A stretch of 64,000 bases of DNA from contig NZ_KE159567.1 of the NCBI RefSeq assembly GCF_000403845.2, forward strand, positions 628,911 through 692,910. Direction: 5' to 3'. The translations under genes were made by a program, and so were the position numbers. Positions 1-8,540 of the stretch are shown in pieces. The first letter of the stretch is position 1; every line of letters starts with the position of its first letter. This DNA comes from Eubacterium sp. 14-2 (lineage in GTDB: Bacteria > Bacillota > Clostridia > Lachnospirales > Lachnospiraceae). Below the pieces are notes generated by a model that was not told the origin of the DNA, ran no database searches, and worked only from the letters and a program-made list of their open reading frames with translations.

Positions 1-534
1 GATAAATTATTCAAAAGTTTTTCTCAGGTGGACGCTTCCATCACCAGGAAATACGGAGGAACCGGACTGGGGCTTGCCATTACAAGGCAGCTGGTGGAAC
101 TTATGCACGGCAGTATCCATCTGGAAAGTGAAAAGGGAAAGGGAAGCAGCTTTTCCTACTCTGTAAGGCTTCATGTGGCACAGAACAAAAAAGAAGAAAA
201 CAGTGTCCGGGAGCAGTTTGAATTTATCAATCAGAATCAGGATATGTCAAAATTCGACAATATAGGGGAAATCTTTCATTTCGGCACTGAAGAAAACCAT
301 CAGGAAATCCGAAACAAAATGGAGAAACTGATTATCTGTATGGAGGTGGGAGCCTGGGATAAGGCGGAAACATTTTCACATAATATCAAGGAACTGGTGG
401 AAGAAGGACCTCAGGATCTGAAAAAAACTGCGTTTCGTCTGGAAATGAATGTGCGCAAAGAGAAATATGAAAAAGCCCTGGAACAATATAACAGTTTAAA
501 AGAATTACTGGAAGAAAACATCGGAGGAATATAA
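1..534 (+). CDS. Hybrid sensor histidine kinase, C-terminal fragment with HPt-like tail (5' truncated by window)
   Basis: The frame is open from base 1, so the start lies upstream of the window. The first ~27 residues are the end of a HATPase_c domain, with the G2 box GGTGLGLAI followed by a GxG-S-F segment. Roughly 60 residues later comes a helical stretch containing FSHNIKEL, which resembles a histidine phosphotransfer (HPt) motif (H-x-x-K), although the usual glycine after the lysine is missing. The stop is 2 bases before the ATG of the REC-HD-GYP gene, so the two are probably co-translated. Likely role: membrane kinase feeding a phosphorelay to the receiver domains downstream. Kinase assignment is firm; the HPt function is inference. 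Confidence 0.85.
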   Translation, partial: DKLFKSFSQVDASITRKYGGTGLGLAITRQLVELMHGSIHLESEKGKGSSFSYSVRLHVAQNKKEENSVREQFEFINQNQDMSKFDNIGEIFHFGTEENHQEIRNKMEKLIICMEVGAWDKAETFSHNIKELVEEGPQDLKKTAFRLEMNVRKEKYEKALEQYNSLKELLEENIGGI

Positions 535-535
535 T

Positions 536-1621
536 ATGGAAAATATGGAAAGGCCCGGCAGTGTACCTCAGATTCTGATTGTGGATGATGTGGACGCCAA
601 CCTGATGATTTTGGAAAATATTATTCTGGAAATGGGTTATACGCCCAGATGTGCTGCCAGTGCCGGCGAGGCCACGAAGCTGATTGCAGAAAGTCTGCCT
701 CAGTTAATTCTTCTGGATGTGTTTATGCCGGAAATGGATGGATATGAATTCTGTGAAAGACTGAAAGAAAATCCTATTACCAGAGATATTCCCATTATTT
801 TTATTTCGGCGGCAGATTCCAGCGAAGATAAAGTCAGGGGATTTAAACTGGGCGCTGTGGACTATATCGGAAAACCTTTTGAGGTGACGGAAGTTACCAT
901 GCGTGTAAAAAATCACCTGAAGATTTACGAGATGCAGCAGGAACTTGAACTGAGCAACCGCCGCCTGCACAGCGTAATCAGCAGTCAGGCCAGACGGATT
1001 GAGGAAGAACAGAAGAATATTCTGTATGCGCTGGCCACTCTGACAGAAGGGAAAGATACGGATACCAGATTCCATCTGGACAATGTGGCTTATAACTGTC
1101 GGCTGCTGGCTCAGAGCCTTCAGTTCAGTCCGGAATTTTCTGAAGAAGTGTCGGAAAGTTTTATTGATACCATAGGAGTGGCCTCCAGACTTCATGATAT
1201 TGGAAAAATTCAGACGCCCTGTAACATTCTGGCAAAACCAGGTCCTCTGGAGCAGAAGGAAATGGAAATTGTAAAGCGCCATGTGGAACAGGGAGCGGCA
1301 ATTCTGGAACGGATCTATGACAGCACACCGGAAAACAGTTTTCTGCCCATGGCCATTGAAATTGCCCGTTACCACCATGCCAGATGGGATGGAACCGGGT
1401 ATCCGGAGCGGCTTTGCAGGAAAGATATCCCATTGTCGGCAAGAATTACCATTGTTGTGGATATTTTTGATACGCTGCTGGGAGAGCGGTGTTACAAAAA
1501 GGCTTACAGTAAGGAAGAAAGCCTGAAAATCATTGAAGAAGGAAGCGGCACGTTTTTTGACCCGGAGATCGTAGATGTATTTCTGAAGGTGCAGAAACAG
1601 CTTCATCATGAAGAAGGATAA
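536..1621 (+). CDS. Response regulator with HD-GYP domain (predicted c-di-GMP phosphodiesterase)
   Basis: 361 residues. An N-terminal receiver domain carries the acidic pair D17-D18, the phospho-acceptor D61 (LILLDVFMP) and the conserved K in GKPF. A short helical linker leads to an HD-GYP domain with the HDIGK motif near residue 220 and HHxxxDGTGYP near residue 280, both intact. HD-GYP proteins of this type hydrolyse cyclic di-GMP. Start chosen at 536 because GGAGG at 523-527 lies 8 bases upstream. Placed between the kinase fragment and cheR, it is the likely output of the chemosensory phosphorelay, which would link stimulus sensing to second-messenger level and not only to a flagellar motor. 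Substrate is inferred from family. Confidence 0.9.
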   Translation: MENMERPGSVPQILIVDDVDANLMILENIILEMGYTPRCAASAGEATKLIAESLPQLILLDVFMPEMDGYEFCERLKENPITRDIPIIFISAADSSEDKVRGFKLGAVDYIGKPFEVTEVTMRVKNHLKIYEMQQELELSNRRLHSVISSQARRIEEEQKNILYALATLTEGKDTDTRFHLDNVAYNCRLLAQSLQFSPEFSEEVSESFIDTIGVASRLHDIGKIQTPCNILAKPGPLEQKEMEIVKRHVEQGAAILERIYDSTPENSFLPMAIEIARYHHARWDGTGYPERLCRKDIPLSARITIVVDIFDTLLGERCYKKAYSKEESLKIIEEGSGTFFDPEIVDVFLKVQKQLHHEEG

Positions 1622-1654
1622 CAGCAACGGAATTGACAAATAAAGATGAATATA

Positions 1655-1675
1655 GTACCATAGAAGATATGGTAC
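1655..1675 (+). other. Small hairpin between the HD-GYP gene and cheR
   Basis: GTACCATA (1655-1662) and TATGGTAC (1668-1675) form a perfect 8-bp stem with a 5-base loop. No T-run follows, so it is unlikely to be a terminator. A TTGACA sits at 1633-1638 but without a well-spaced -10. Confidence 0.4.
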
Positions 1676-1722
1676 AGTAGTGTGAAATCTGATAGAAGTT
1701 TATGTGACAGGAGTTAGGAGTT

Positions 1723-2526
1723 ATGATTACGGAACAGGAATTTCATCGGATTGTAGTGTACGTGAAGCAGAAGTATGGCATAGATCTCAATGGAAAACAG
1801 ATACTGGTAAATGGGAGAATGGAAAATTATCTTCTGCGGAATGGCTACAGTGGATATGATGAGTACATGACAAAGGTTGAAAAGAATCCCAAAGGAGAAG
1901 AAGCGCGAAATCTGATTAACGTATTGACTACCAATCATACATATTTTATGAGAGAATTTGAGCATATGGATTTTATGAGGAAGGTGGTGCTTCCTCAGAT
2001 TAAGGCAAAGGAAGCAGGCAAAAGAGATGTTCGGATCTGGTCTGCCGCATCTTCTACGGGAGAAGAGCCTTATACCATTGCCATGGTATTGAAAGATTTC
2101 TTCGGACTGGATCATAAGATGTGGGATACCAGGGTGCTTGCCACAGACCTTTCCACGAAAGTATTAGAGCAGGCCCAGAGGGGGAAATATCTGAAAGAGC
2201 AGATAGATCCTCTTCCGGAAGGCTGGAAAAGGCGCTTTTTTAAAAGAGTAAATGAGCTGGAGTATCAGGTGACGCCGGAGTTAAAACAGGAATTAATTTT
2301 CCGGCAGTTCAATCTGATGAACCCGTTTCCCTTTCGTAAAAAATTTCATGTGGTGTTTATGCGCAATGTGATGATTTACTTTGATGACAATACCAAGCTG
2401 CAGCTTCTTCGCAAAGTTTACGATTATCTGGAGCCGGGAGGTTACCTGTTTGTGGGCACTACGGAATCTATTGACAGAAAGGGAACAAATTTTCAGTATG
2501 TAGAGCCATCCATATATCGAAAATAG
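1723..2526 (+). CDS. cheR: Chemotaxis protein methyltransferase CheR
   Basis: 267 residues, normal for CheR. It transfers methyl groups from S-adenosylmethionine to glutamates of chemoreceptors. N-terminal helical CheR_N region, then the conserved TTNHTYFMRE segment, the SAM-binding stretch RIWSAASSTGEEPYT and a later FMRNVMIYFD motif. ATG at 1723 preceded by AGGAG. It lies 101 bases after the HD-GYP gene and 43 bases before cheB, consistent with one operon. Confidence 0.95.
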   Translation: MITEQEFHRIVVYVKQKYGIDLNGKQILVNGRMENYLLRNGYSGYDEYMTKVEKNPKGEEARNLINVLTTNHTYFMREFEHMDFMRKVVLPQIKAKEAGKRDVRIWSAASSTGEEPYTIAMVLKDFFGLDHKMWDTRVLATDLSTKVLEQAQRGKYLKEQIDPLPEGWKRRFFKRVNELEYQVTPELKQELIFRQFNLMNPFPFRKKFHVVFMRNVMIYFDDNTKLQLLRKVYDYLEPGGYLFVGTTESIDRKGTNFQYVEPSIYRK

Positions 2527-2569
2527 ATGAAACAGGAGAATTTAAGTTAAAAGAAAGCAGGGAAACGGG

Positions 2570-3592
2570 ATGCGTAAGATTAAAGTATTAGTAGTAGATG
2601 ATTCTATGCTGTTTCGTAATCTGTTGGTACAGAGTCTGAGCGAGGATCCGTCCATAGAAGTGGTGGCTCAGGCCGGAGACGCTTATGCGGCGCGAGATGC
2701 AATCCTTAAGTATCGTCCGGATGTTATGACACTGGATGTGGAAATGCCGCGGATGGGCGGAATTGAATTTCTGAGAAAGCTGCTGCCTCAGTATCCATTA
2801 CCCGTAGTGGTTATCAGTGCCATGGATGAGAAGGTATTTGACGCCATGGAAGCAGGAGCGGTGGATTTTGTCTGTAAGCCCAATACCATAGACCGTAATA
2901 AAGTCAGCTCTTTTCTGAGAAAAGAGCTGGGAACCAAGATAAAGATTGCGTCCACAGTCAAAGTTGGAAAAATGAAACGTCCGGAATCATTTCCGGTGAA
3001 TAACAGGGCGAACCTGAAAAGCAATATGCTGATAGCCATCGGAGCCTCCACCGGAGGAACAGAAGCTATTTTTGACGTGGTGCGTCAGTTCCGGAAGGAT
3101 ATTCCGGGAGTGGTGATTGTACAGCATATGCCTCCCGGATTTACCCAGATGTATGCCAACAGGCTGAATAACCAGTGCCAGGTGGCGGTAAAAGAGGCGG
3201 TTACCGGCGACAGGGTATTGCCCGGACAGGTGCTCATTGCTCCTGGAGACAAACAGATGCGTCTGGTGAAAGTAAACGGCATGTATCAGGTAGAATGTAA
3301 GGCCGGAGAGAAGGTCAGCGGACACTGTCCTTCTGTGGATGTGCTGTTTCAGTCCGTGGCCAAAACCGCGAAAAAAGATGCGGTGGGGGTAATTCTCACA
3401 GGTATGGGAGGAGACGGCGCCAAAGGACTGCTGGAAATGAGAAAAGCAGGGGCTGTCACCATCGGTCAGGACGAAGCCAGCTGCGTGGTTTACGGTATGC
3501 CAAAAGTTGCTTATGATATTGGGGCTGTTCAGTATCAGACGGAACTTTCGAATATAGCAAATAAAGTATACAGTGTTTTAAAAGCGACTTAG
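2570..3592 (+). CDS. cheB: Protein-glutamate methylesterase/deamidase CheB
   Basis: 340 residues. Receiver domain with D10-D11 and phospho-acceptor D56 (VMTLDVEMP), a linker, then the CheB esterase domain. The catalytic triad is visible: Ser in GASTGGT (about residue 160), His in IVQHMPPGF (about 186) and Asp in GMGGDGAKG (about 282). It removes methyl groups from chemoreceptors and provides adaptation opposite CheR. Complete and unremarkable; next gene starts 17 bases downstream. Confidence 0.96.
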   Translation: MRKIKVLVVDDSMLFRNLLVQSLSEDPSIEVVAQAGDAYAARDAILKYRPDVMTLDVEMPRMGGIEFLRKLLPQYPLPVVVISAMDEKVFDAMEAGAVDFVCKPNTIDRNKVSSFLRKELGTKIKIASTVKVGKMKRPESFPVNNRANLKSNMLIAIGASTGGTEAIFDVVRQFRKDIPGVVIVQHMPPGFTQMYANRLNNQCQVAVKEAVTGDRVLPGQVLIAPGDKQMRLVKVNGMYQVECKAGEKVSGHCPSVDVLFQSVAKTAKKDAVGVILTGMGGDGAKGLLEMRKAGAVTIGQDEASCVVYGMPKVAYDIGAVQYQTELSNIANKVYSVLKAT

Positions 3593-3609
3593 AAAGGAGA
3601 GTAGAGGAT

Positions 3610-4002
3610 ATGAAAATTTTACTGGCGGAAGACGACTTCGCAAGCCGCAAATTTATGACAAATTATCTCGAAAAGTATGGAGAGTGTGATATTACTGTAG
3701 ACGGCGAAGAAGCTGTCGATGCATTTTTGATGGCGCTGGAAGATGGAGAACCTTATGATCTGATCTGTCTGGATGTTATGATGCCTGTACTGGATGGTTA
3801 TCAGGCCCTGAAGGCAATCCGTGACATTGAAAAGGAACGGGGAATTCAGGGAAATGACGGTGTGAAAATCATTATGACCACCGCGCTGAATGAGGAAAGG
3901 AACGTAAAGAAGGCCTTTGAAATGGGATGTACCGTGTATTCCGGCAAACCCATAGACCTGAATAAATTTGAAATGATTCTGAAGAAGCTGGAGCTGATAT
4001 GA
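3610..4002 (+). CDS. Single-domain response regulator, CheY-like
   Basis: 130 residues consisting only of a receiver domain: acidic pair near residues 7-8 (AEDD), phospho-acceptor Asp in LICLDVMMP, TT of the signalling switch and K in SGKPID. Located between cheB and cheA, so it is the natural CheY or phosphate-sink partner of CheA. No flagellar motor genes are in the window, so its target could equally be the HPt/HD-GYP proteins nearby. RBS GAAAGGAGAG precedes the ATG at 3610. Confidence 0.9.
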   Translation: MKILLAEDDFASRKFMTNYLEKYGECDITVDGEEAVDAFLMALEDGEPYDLICLDVMMPVLDGYQALKAIRDIEKERGIQGNDGVKIIMTTALNEERNVKKAFEMGCTVYSGKPIDLNKFEMILKKLELI

Positions 4003-4058
4003 TGACATCAGAAAAATACAGTTCAAAAAAGTACAATGGGAAGAAAGGGGGCTAAAAA

Positions 4059-6194
4059 ATGGCAGAAGATTTTAACACGGACAGTATGCTGGATATGTTT
4101 TTATACGAGAGTGAGCAGTTGCTGGAAACTCTGCAGAATACTGTTCTGGAAAAAAAGGATGAAGATTGTTTTGATGAAACCTCCATCAATGAAATTTTCC
4201 GTGTCATGCATACAATAAAAGGATCTTCGGGTATTATGATGTATGAAAATATCACGAAGGTATCCCATAAACTGGAAGATGTATTTTATTATTTAAGAGA
4301 ATCCAGTCCGGAGAATGTTCCCCACCTGGAGCTGGTGGACCATGTTCTGGATGTGGCAGACTTCATTTCAGGAGAGCTGGATAAAATTAAGGATGGAGAG
4401 ACGCCTGACGGTGATGAAACCAAAATTGTAGATGATATTGATAAATTCCTGAAAAAGATTAAATCCGGCATTGAGGAAAAAGGCGAGGAACTGCCGCCGG
4501 AGAACACTTATGTGGAGCCCAGCCAGTTTTATATTGCGCCTACCGGAAGCGAGAGTTATAAGTATTATAAAGCGTCCATCTATTACCGAAGTGATACACA
4601 GATGTGTAACATCCGGGCCTATACTGCCGTATATTCCCTGAAAGAAATTACAGATGATATGGAATATATGCCGGATGATATTATTTCCAATGAGGACAGC
4701 GGGGCTGTCATTCTGGAAGACGGTTTTCATATGCTGATTAAATGCCAGTGCTCCAGCGATGAAATACTGAGCGCTATCGGAGATACCTCCGGTATGGAAC
4801 GGGTGGAAATCAACGACTGCACCCAGCAGGAATTTGAAATGGGCTTCCATGACCATGGACCGGATCAGATTATCATTGAAATGGATGATAAGGAGAAAAC
4901 AGCCGAGACCAAAAAGGAAGAGAAGAAAGAACCTGCACCAGGGGATTATGTCATTAAGAATAAGGAAACCGGCAAGGGAAAGAAACTGGCCAAAAACCAT
5001 CCCAAGCCCTCTCCCAAGCAGTCTTATATCAGCGTAAACGTGGAGAAGATGGATGCCCTGATGGATATGATCGGGGAACTTGTTATTTCAGAAGCAGTTG
5101 TACTGCAGAATCCGGATTTGAAAGTAGCCGGACTGGATCTGACCAATTTCCAGAAAGCAGCAGGGCAGCTTTCCAAAATCACCACCGAGCTGCAGGATGT
5201 TATTATGTCCATGCGTATGATGCCGCTGACCAATACATTCCAGAAAATGAACCGTATTGTGTTTGATGTGTCCAGAAAACTGGGAAAAGACATTGAACTG
5301 GAGGTCATCGGTGAGAATACGGAAGTTGACAAGAACATTATTGAACATATTTCCGACCCGCTGATGCATTTAATCCGGAATTCCGTAGACCATGGAATTG
5401 AGGATAAGGAAACACGTATTGCCGCAGGAAAGAGCGCCAGAGGAAAGATTACACTGGAAGCCAAGAACGAAGGCGGTAAGGTATATATCATTGTAAGAGA
5501 TGACGGTAAGGGGCTGAACAGAGAAGTGCTGTATAATAAGGCCAGAAATAATGGCCTGATCGGCAACCGGCCCATGTCTGATTTTACAGACAAGGAGATT
5601 TACCAGTTCATTACCTACGCAGGATTTTCCACAAAAGAGCAGGTAACCGAGTATTCGGGCCGGGGCGTTGGAATGGACGTGGTAGTGAAGAATATTCAGG
5701 CCATTGGCGGAAAGCTGGAGATAGACAGCATGGAAGGCGCCGGGTCTGAAATGACGATGAAAATTCCGCTGACGCTGGCTATTATCAACGGAATTGTAAT
5801 GCAGGTGGGTAATTCTACTTTTGTGATTGAGACAAATGCTGTAAAAGAATTTGTCAGAATCAGCAGAGATATGATCGTAAAAGAACCTGACGGAGAAGAA
5901 TATGTAATGCTCCGGGGCGAGTGTTACCCCTTTATCAGACTGAATGAAATGTATCATCTGCCGGGATCAAACACAGATATTGAAGAAGGCATCGTAGTGG
6001 TACTGGAACATGAGAATAAGTATGTCTGCGTATTCATTGACCAGCTGATTGCAGAACAGGAGATTGTAGTAAAGCCAATTCCTTCCTATATTAAAAAAGT
6101 GCAGGGTCTTTCCGGATGTACCCAGCTTGGGGATGGAAGCATTGCGCTGATTCTGGATATTGCAGGGTTAATTGCCGGACAGGAAAGGAGTTAA
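4059..6194 (+). CDS. cheA: Chemotaxis histidine kinase CheA
   Basis: 711 residues with the full CheA layout. The P1 HPt domain has the phosphorylated His at residue 51 (VMHTIKGSSG). A CheY/CheB-docking P2-like region spans about 165-265, followed by a charged Lys/Glu linker. P3 dimerisation is about 325-390, the P4 ATPase has HLIRNSVDHGIE and GRGVGMDVV, and a C-terminal P5 CheW-like domain ends in the LILDIAGLI stretch. It autophosphorylates in response to receptor state and passes phosphate to CheY-like and CheB receivers. cheW follows after 3 bases. Confidence 0.96.
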   Translation: MAEDFNTDSMLDMFLYESEQLLETLQNTVLEKKDEDCFDETSINEIFRVMHTIKGSSGIMMYENITKVSHKLEDVFYYLRESSPENVPHLELVDHVLDVADFISGELDKIKDGETPDGDETKIVDDIDKFLKKIKSGIEEKGEELPPENTYVEPSQFYIAPTGSESYKYYKASIYYRSDTQMCNIRAYTAVYSLKEITDDMEYMPDDIISNEDSGAVILEDGFHMLIKCQCSSDEILSAIGDTSGMERVEINDCTQQEFEMGFHDHGPDQIIIEMDDKEKTAETKKEEKKEPAPGDYVIKNKETGKGKKLAKNHPKPSPKQSYISVNVEKMDALMDMIGELVISEAVVLQNPDLKVAGLDLTNFQKAAGQLSKITTELQDVIMSMRMMPLTNTFQKMNRIVFDVSRKLGKDIELEVIGENTEVDKNIIEHISDPLMHLIRNSVDHGIEDKETRIAAGKSARGKITLEAKNEGGKVYIIVRDDGKGLNREVLYNKARNNGLIGNRPMSDFTDKEIYQFITYAGFSTKEQVTEYSGRGVGMDVVVKNIQAIGGKLEIDSMEGAGSEMTMKIPLTLAIINGIVMQVGNSTFVIETNAVKEFVRISRDMIVKEPDGEEYVMLRGECYPFIRLNEMYHLPGSNTDIEEGIVVVLEHENKYVCVFIDQLIAEQEIVVKPIPSYIKKVQGLSGCTQLGDGSIALILDIAGLIAGQERS

Positions 6195-6197
6195 GCC

Positions 6198-6701
6198 ATG
6201 GCAGAAGAATTAATGGATGAATTGGATGAACTGGAAGAACTGGAAGAAGATTCCCAGAAAGGGATGTTCATGACATTCCGCATAGGTGACGAATATTATG
6301 GAATTGCAATTAATTATGTAAATGAAATTATCGGCACACAGGCAATCACTCCGGTTCCGGAAGTAGAGGATTATATAAAGGGTCTGATCAATATCCGGGG
6401 AAAAATCATACCGGTTATTGATGTGAAGATACGTTTTAAGCAGGAACCCTTTGAGTATATGGACCGTACCTGCATTATTGTGATTGATGTAAAAGATACA
6501 ATGGTGGGTCTGATTGTGGAACAGATTGCAGACGTAATTACCATTGATGAGAAGAGCATCATCCCGCCTCCCTCGTTGAATCAGAACAGTTATGGAAGAG
6601 ATAAGTATGTGTTCGGCCTGGTAAGGGTGGCAGATGAGGTAAAGTTATTGTTGGATCCGGAAAAACTTATCAGAGACGAAGACCCGACATTACCGGAATA
6701 G
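6198..6701 (+). CDS. cheW: Chemotaxis coupling protein CheW
   Basis: 167 residues. It starts with an acidic Asp/Glu-rich leader of about 20 residues, then a single CheW fold with the [15 protein letters not shown] core and LIVEQIADV. It couples chemoreceptors to CheA P5. It starts 3 bases after the cheA stop within the GGAGTTAAGCC junction, so translational coupling with cheA is likely. Confidence 0.95.
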   Translation: MAEELMDELDELEELEEDSQKGMFMTFRIGDEYYGIAINYVNEIIGTQAITPVPEVEDYIKGLINIRGKIIPVIDVKIRFKQEPFEYMDRTCIIVIDVKDTMVGLIVEQIADVITIDEKSIIPPPSLNQNSYGRDKYVFGLVRVADEVKLLLDPEKLIRDEDPTLPE

Positions 6702-6753
6702 TCGGCAAATATCAAATTTATGTAACGGGAAGATGACAAGGAGGATAAGAGTA

Positions 6754-8079
6754 ATGAAAGATATGAAAATGCGGACACGGTTGATTGCTGGTTTTGCAAT
6801 CATCGGGTTGTTGATTCTTGCAATGGGAGTAATCAGCTATAATGTTCTGGCGTCCTCAGATGCGGAAACTCTGCGGGAACGGATTATTCTTGCAGTTCTG
6901 CTGGTAATAACCTTAAGTTTTTCAGTTGGTTTGTCTGTAAGTATTCTGAGAGATATCCGTCTTTCACTGGATATTCTGGCCAATGCTGCAAGGGAAATTG
7001 CAGTAGGTAATGCAGACATTACACTGACAAAGCTGAAAAATGACGAATTCGGAGAAGTAGTAGATGAATTCCAGAAAATCATTGATAATATTAAATACCA
7101 GGGTGAGATTTCCGAAATGATCGCAGTGGGAGATCTGACTGCTGATGTAAAACCAAAAGGCGCCAAGGACGTGCTGGGAAATGCACTGGAAGGCATTATC
7201 CGGGAAAACAACAGAATGCTTTCTGATATCAGAGAATCTACCATGCAGGTAACGGTAGGGGCGGAGCAGGTATCAGATGCAAGCCAGGCGCTTGCACAGG
7301 GAGCTACACAGCAGGCAAGCGCTACGGAAGAAATTACAGCTTCCATGAATGAAATTGCAGAGAGAACCAAGGTAAATGTGGAACAGATCAACGAAGCAAA
7401 TGATCTGGTGGAAAATATGGGCAAAGAAGCCATCAATATAAATGACAGCATGACAGAGATGATGAGTGCCATGACAGATATCAACGAGGCTTCTGAGAAT
7501 ATCTCCAAAATTATCAAAGTGATTGATGACATTGCTTTCCAGACCAATATCCTTGCGTTGAATGCAGCAGTTGAAGCGGCAAGGGCAGGCGTTCATGGAA
7601 AAGGATTTGCAGTTGTGGCGGAGGAAGTAAGAAGCCTTGCAGGCAAGAGTGCATCTGCAGCCAGTGAAACAGCGGAAATGATTGAGGATTCTATCCACAA
7701 GGTAGGCCTTGGTTCCAAGATAGCCAAAGAAACCAGCGGTTCTCTGTCAGAGATTATGAGCAAGATTGAACATGTGGTAGAGCTGACCCACAGTATTGCA
7801 GTGGCATCCAATGACCAGGCAACGGCAGTTACACAGATTGATCAGGCAATCAATCAGGTATCGCAGGTAACTCAGACAAATTCCGCAACCAGCGAGGAAT
7901 GTGCGGCAGCCAGCGAAGAGCTGTCAAATCAGGCGGCAACATTGCGCAGTCTGGTAGGAAATTACAAGCTGAAAGACAATGGAAGCAGATTCAGTGCCTC
8001 CACAGATTCGGATATTTACAGCAAGTCGGATGACAATGAAAAGATTATTTCTCTGGAAGGCGATTTCGGGAAATATTAA
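6754..8079 (+). CDS. Methyl-accepting chemotaxis protein lacking an extracellular sensor domain
   Basis: 441 residues from the ATG at 6754, chosen because AAGGAGG at 6738-6744 is 9 bases upstream; an upstream in-frame ATG at 6733 precedes that Shine-Dalgarno. Two membrane segments (about residues 8-27 and 43-63) are separated by only ~15 residues, so there is no periplasmic or extracellular ligand domain. A HAMP-like region and a cytoplasmic signalling hairpin follow, with the conserved tip around residues 258-280 ([18 protein letters not shown]). It probably senses membrane state or acts with another input. It ends the che operon; terminator hairpins follow. Confidence 0.93.
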   Translation: MKDMKMRTRLIAGFAIIGLLILAMGVISYNVLASSDAETLRERIILAVLLVITLSFSVGLSVSILRDIRLSLDILANAAREIAVGNADITLTKLKNDEFGEVVDEFQKIIDNIKYQGEISEMIAVGDLTADVKPKGAKDVLGNALEGIIRENNRMLSDIRESTMQVTVGAEQVSDASQALAQGATQQASATEEITASMNEIAERTKVNVEQINEANDLVENMGKEAININDSMTEMMSAMTDINEASENISKIIKVIDDIAFQTNILALNAAVEAARAGVHGKGFAVVAEEVRSLAGKSASAASETAEMIEDSIHKVGLGSKIAKETSGSLSEIMSKIEHVVELTHSIAVASNDQATAVTQIDQAINQVSQVTQTNSATSEECAAASEELSNQAATLRSLVGNYKLKDNGSRFSASTDSDIYSKSDDNEKIISLEGDFGKY

Positions 8080-8147
8080 CAGGTATGAAGGTGAAACTCT
8101 ATAGCAGTCTGTATGGATGGGCTGCTATAGCAGCCAGAGCCGGGCGG

Positions 8148-8175
8148 AGAATCCTGCAAAGCAGGATTCTTTTTT
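8148..8175 (+). terminator. Terminator of the chemosensory operon
   Basis: AGAATCCTGC (8148-8157) pairs with GCAGGATTCT (8161-8170) over an AAA loop, followed by a run of T. The same stem-loop recurs at 8278-8300 and, with changes, at 15918-15946. Confidence 0.85.
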
Positions 8176-8211
8176 ATTCTATAGGAAATTCCTCTGGATT
8201 TCCTATAGAAT
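8176..8211. repeat. Dispersed 36-bp palindrome (family A)
   Basis: ATTCTATAGGAAAT pairs with ATTTCCTATAGAAT around a short TCCTCTGGA-like centre. The central 34 bases (8177-8210) are identical to 21205-21238, and a diverged copy lies at 53622-53661. All three copies sit directly after a terminator between genes. Confidence 0.85.
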
Positions 8212-8228
8212 AAAAGACAATTATCACA

Positions 8229-8300
8229 CTGCGGCGGAAAAGAAATATGTCGCTAAAGCGACCCGCCGCAGGCGGAGAATCCTGCAAAGCAGGATTCTTT
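8229..8300 (+). repeat. Composite hairpin repeat (family C) with terminator module
   Basis: Outer stem GCGGCGG (8231-8237) with CCGCCGC (8263-8269) encloses a second hairpin GTCGCT-AA-AGCGAC (8249-8262). It is followed by an AGGCGGAGAAT junction and a CCTGC-AAA-GCAGG terminator with T-run. Bases 8229-8280 are identical to 53675-53726, where a different terminator stem follows. The inner GTCGCTAAAGCGAC hairpin occurs again alone at 8394-8407. Confidence 0.85.
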
Positions 8301-8302
8301 TT

Positions 8303-8360
8303 TATCTTATAGGAAAGACCTTGTCACGCTAAAGCATGAAAGTATCTTTCCTATAAGATA
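8303..8360. repeat. Dispersed long-loop hairpin (family B) with conserved 25-base core
   Basis: TATCTTATAGGAAAGA (8303-8318) pairs perfectly with TCTTTCCTATAAGATA (8345-8360). Most of the 25-base stretch 8321-8345 forms the loop; it starts TTGTCA and ends TGAAAGTAT. It is shared with 38404-38428 and 60405-60429, differing at only a few positions. No protein is encoded. Confidence 0.8.
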
Positions 8361-8466
8361 AAAATAATATGCGCACTCGTGCGAATAGAAGATGTCGCTA
8401 AAGCGACCGCACTCGGCGCAGCAAACCGTCCAGGTCCCTCATGAATGAGGGATTCAGGGAGATGAT

Positions 8467-8486
8467 GCGGACCTGTCCGCTTTTTT
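8467..8486 (+). terminator. Terminator-like hairpin upstream of the potassium transporter
   Basis: GCGGAC-CT-GTCCGC (8467-8480) followed by six T. It insulates the trkH-type gene from the repeat-rich gap at 8080-8490, which holds no gene. Confidence 0.75.
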
Positions 8487-8490
8487 GTTC

Positions 8491-8519
8491 TTTACAGTTC
8501 CGGTATAGTTTTGTATAAT
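8491..8519 (+). promoter_or_regulatory. Sigma-A-type promoter for the potassium uptake operon
   Basis: TTTACA (8491-8496), 17-base spacer, TATAAT (8514-8519). The expected transcript start (~8526) leaves a short leader with TAGGAGG before the ATG at 8541. This rules out the earlier in-frame start at 8511, which would lie inside the promoter. Confidence 0.8.
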
Positions 8520-8540
8520 TGGCGGGTAGGAGGAAATATT

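Noticed and set aside
8100-8490. Possible small genes or a c-di-AMP riboswitch ahead of the potassium transporter
   Set aside because: The short frame here is made of repeat hairpins and terminators, the promoter lies after them at 8491-8519, and the leader is then too short for a riboswitch.
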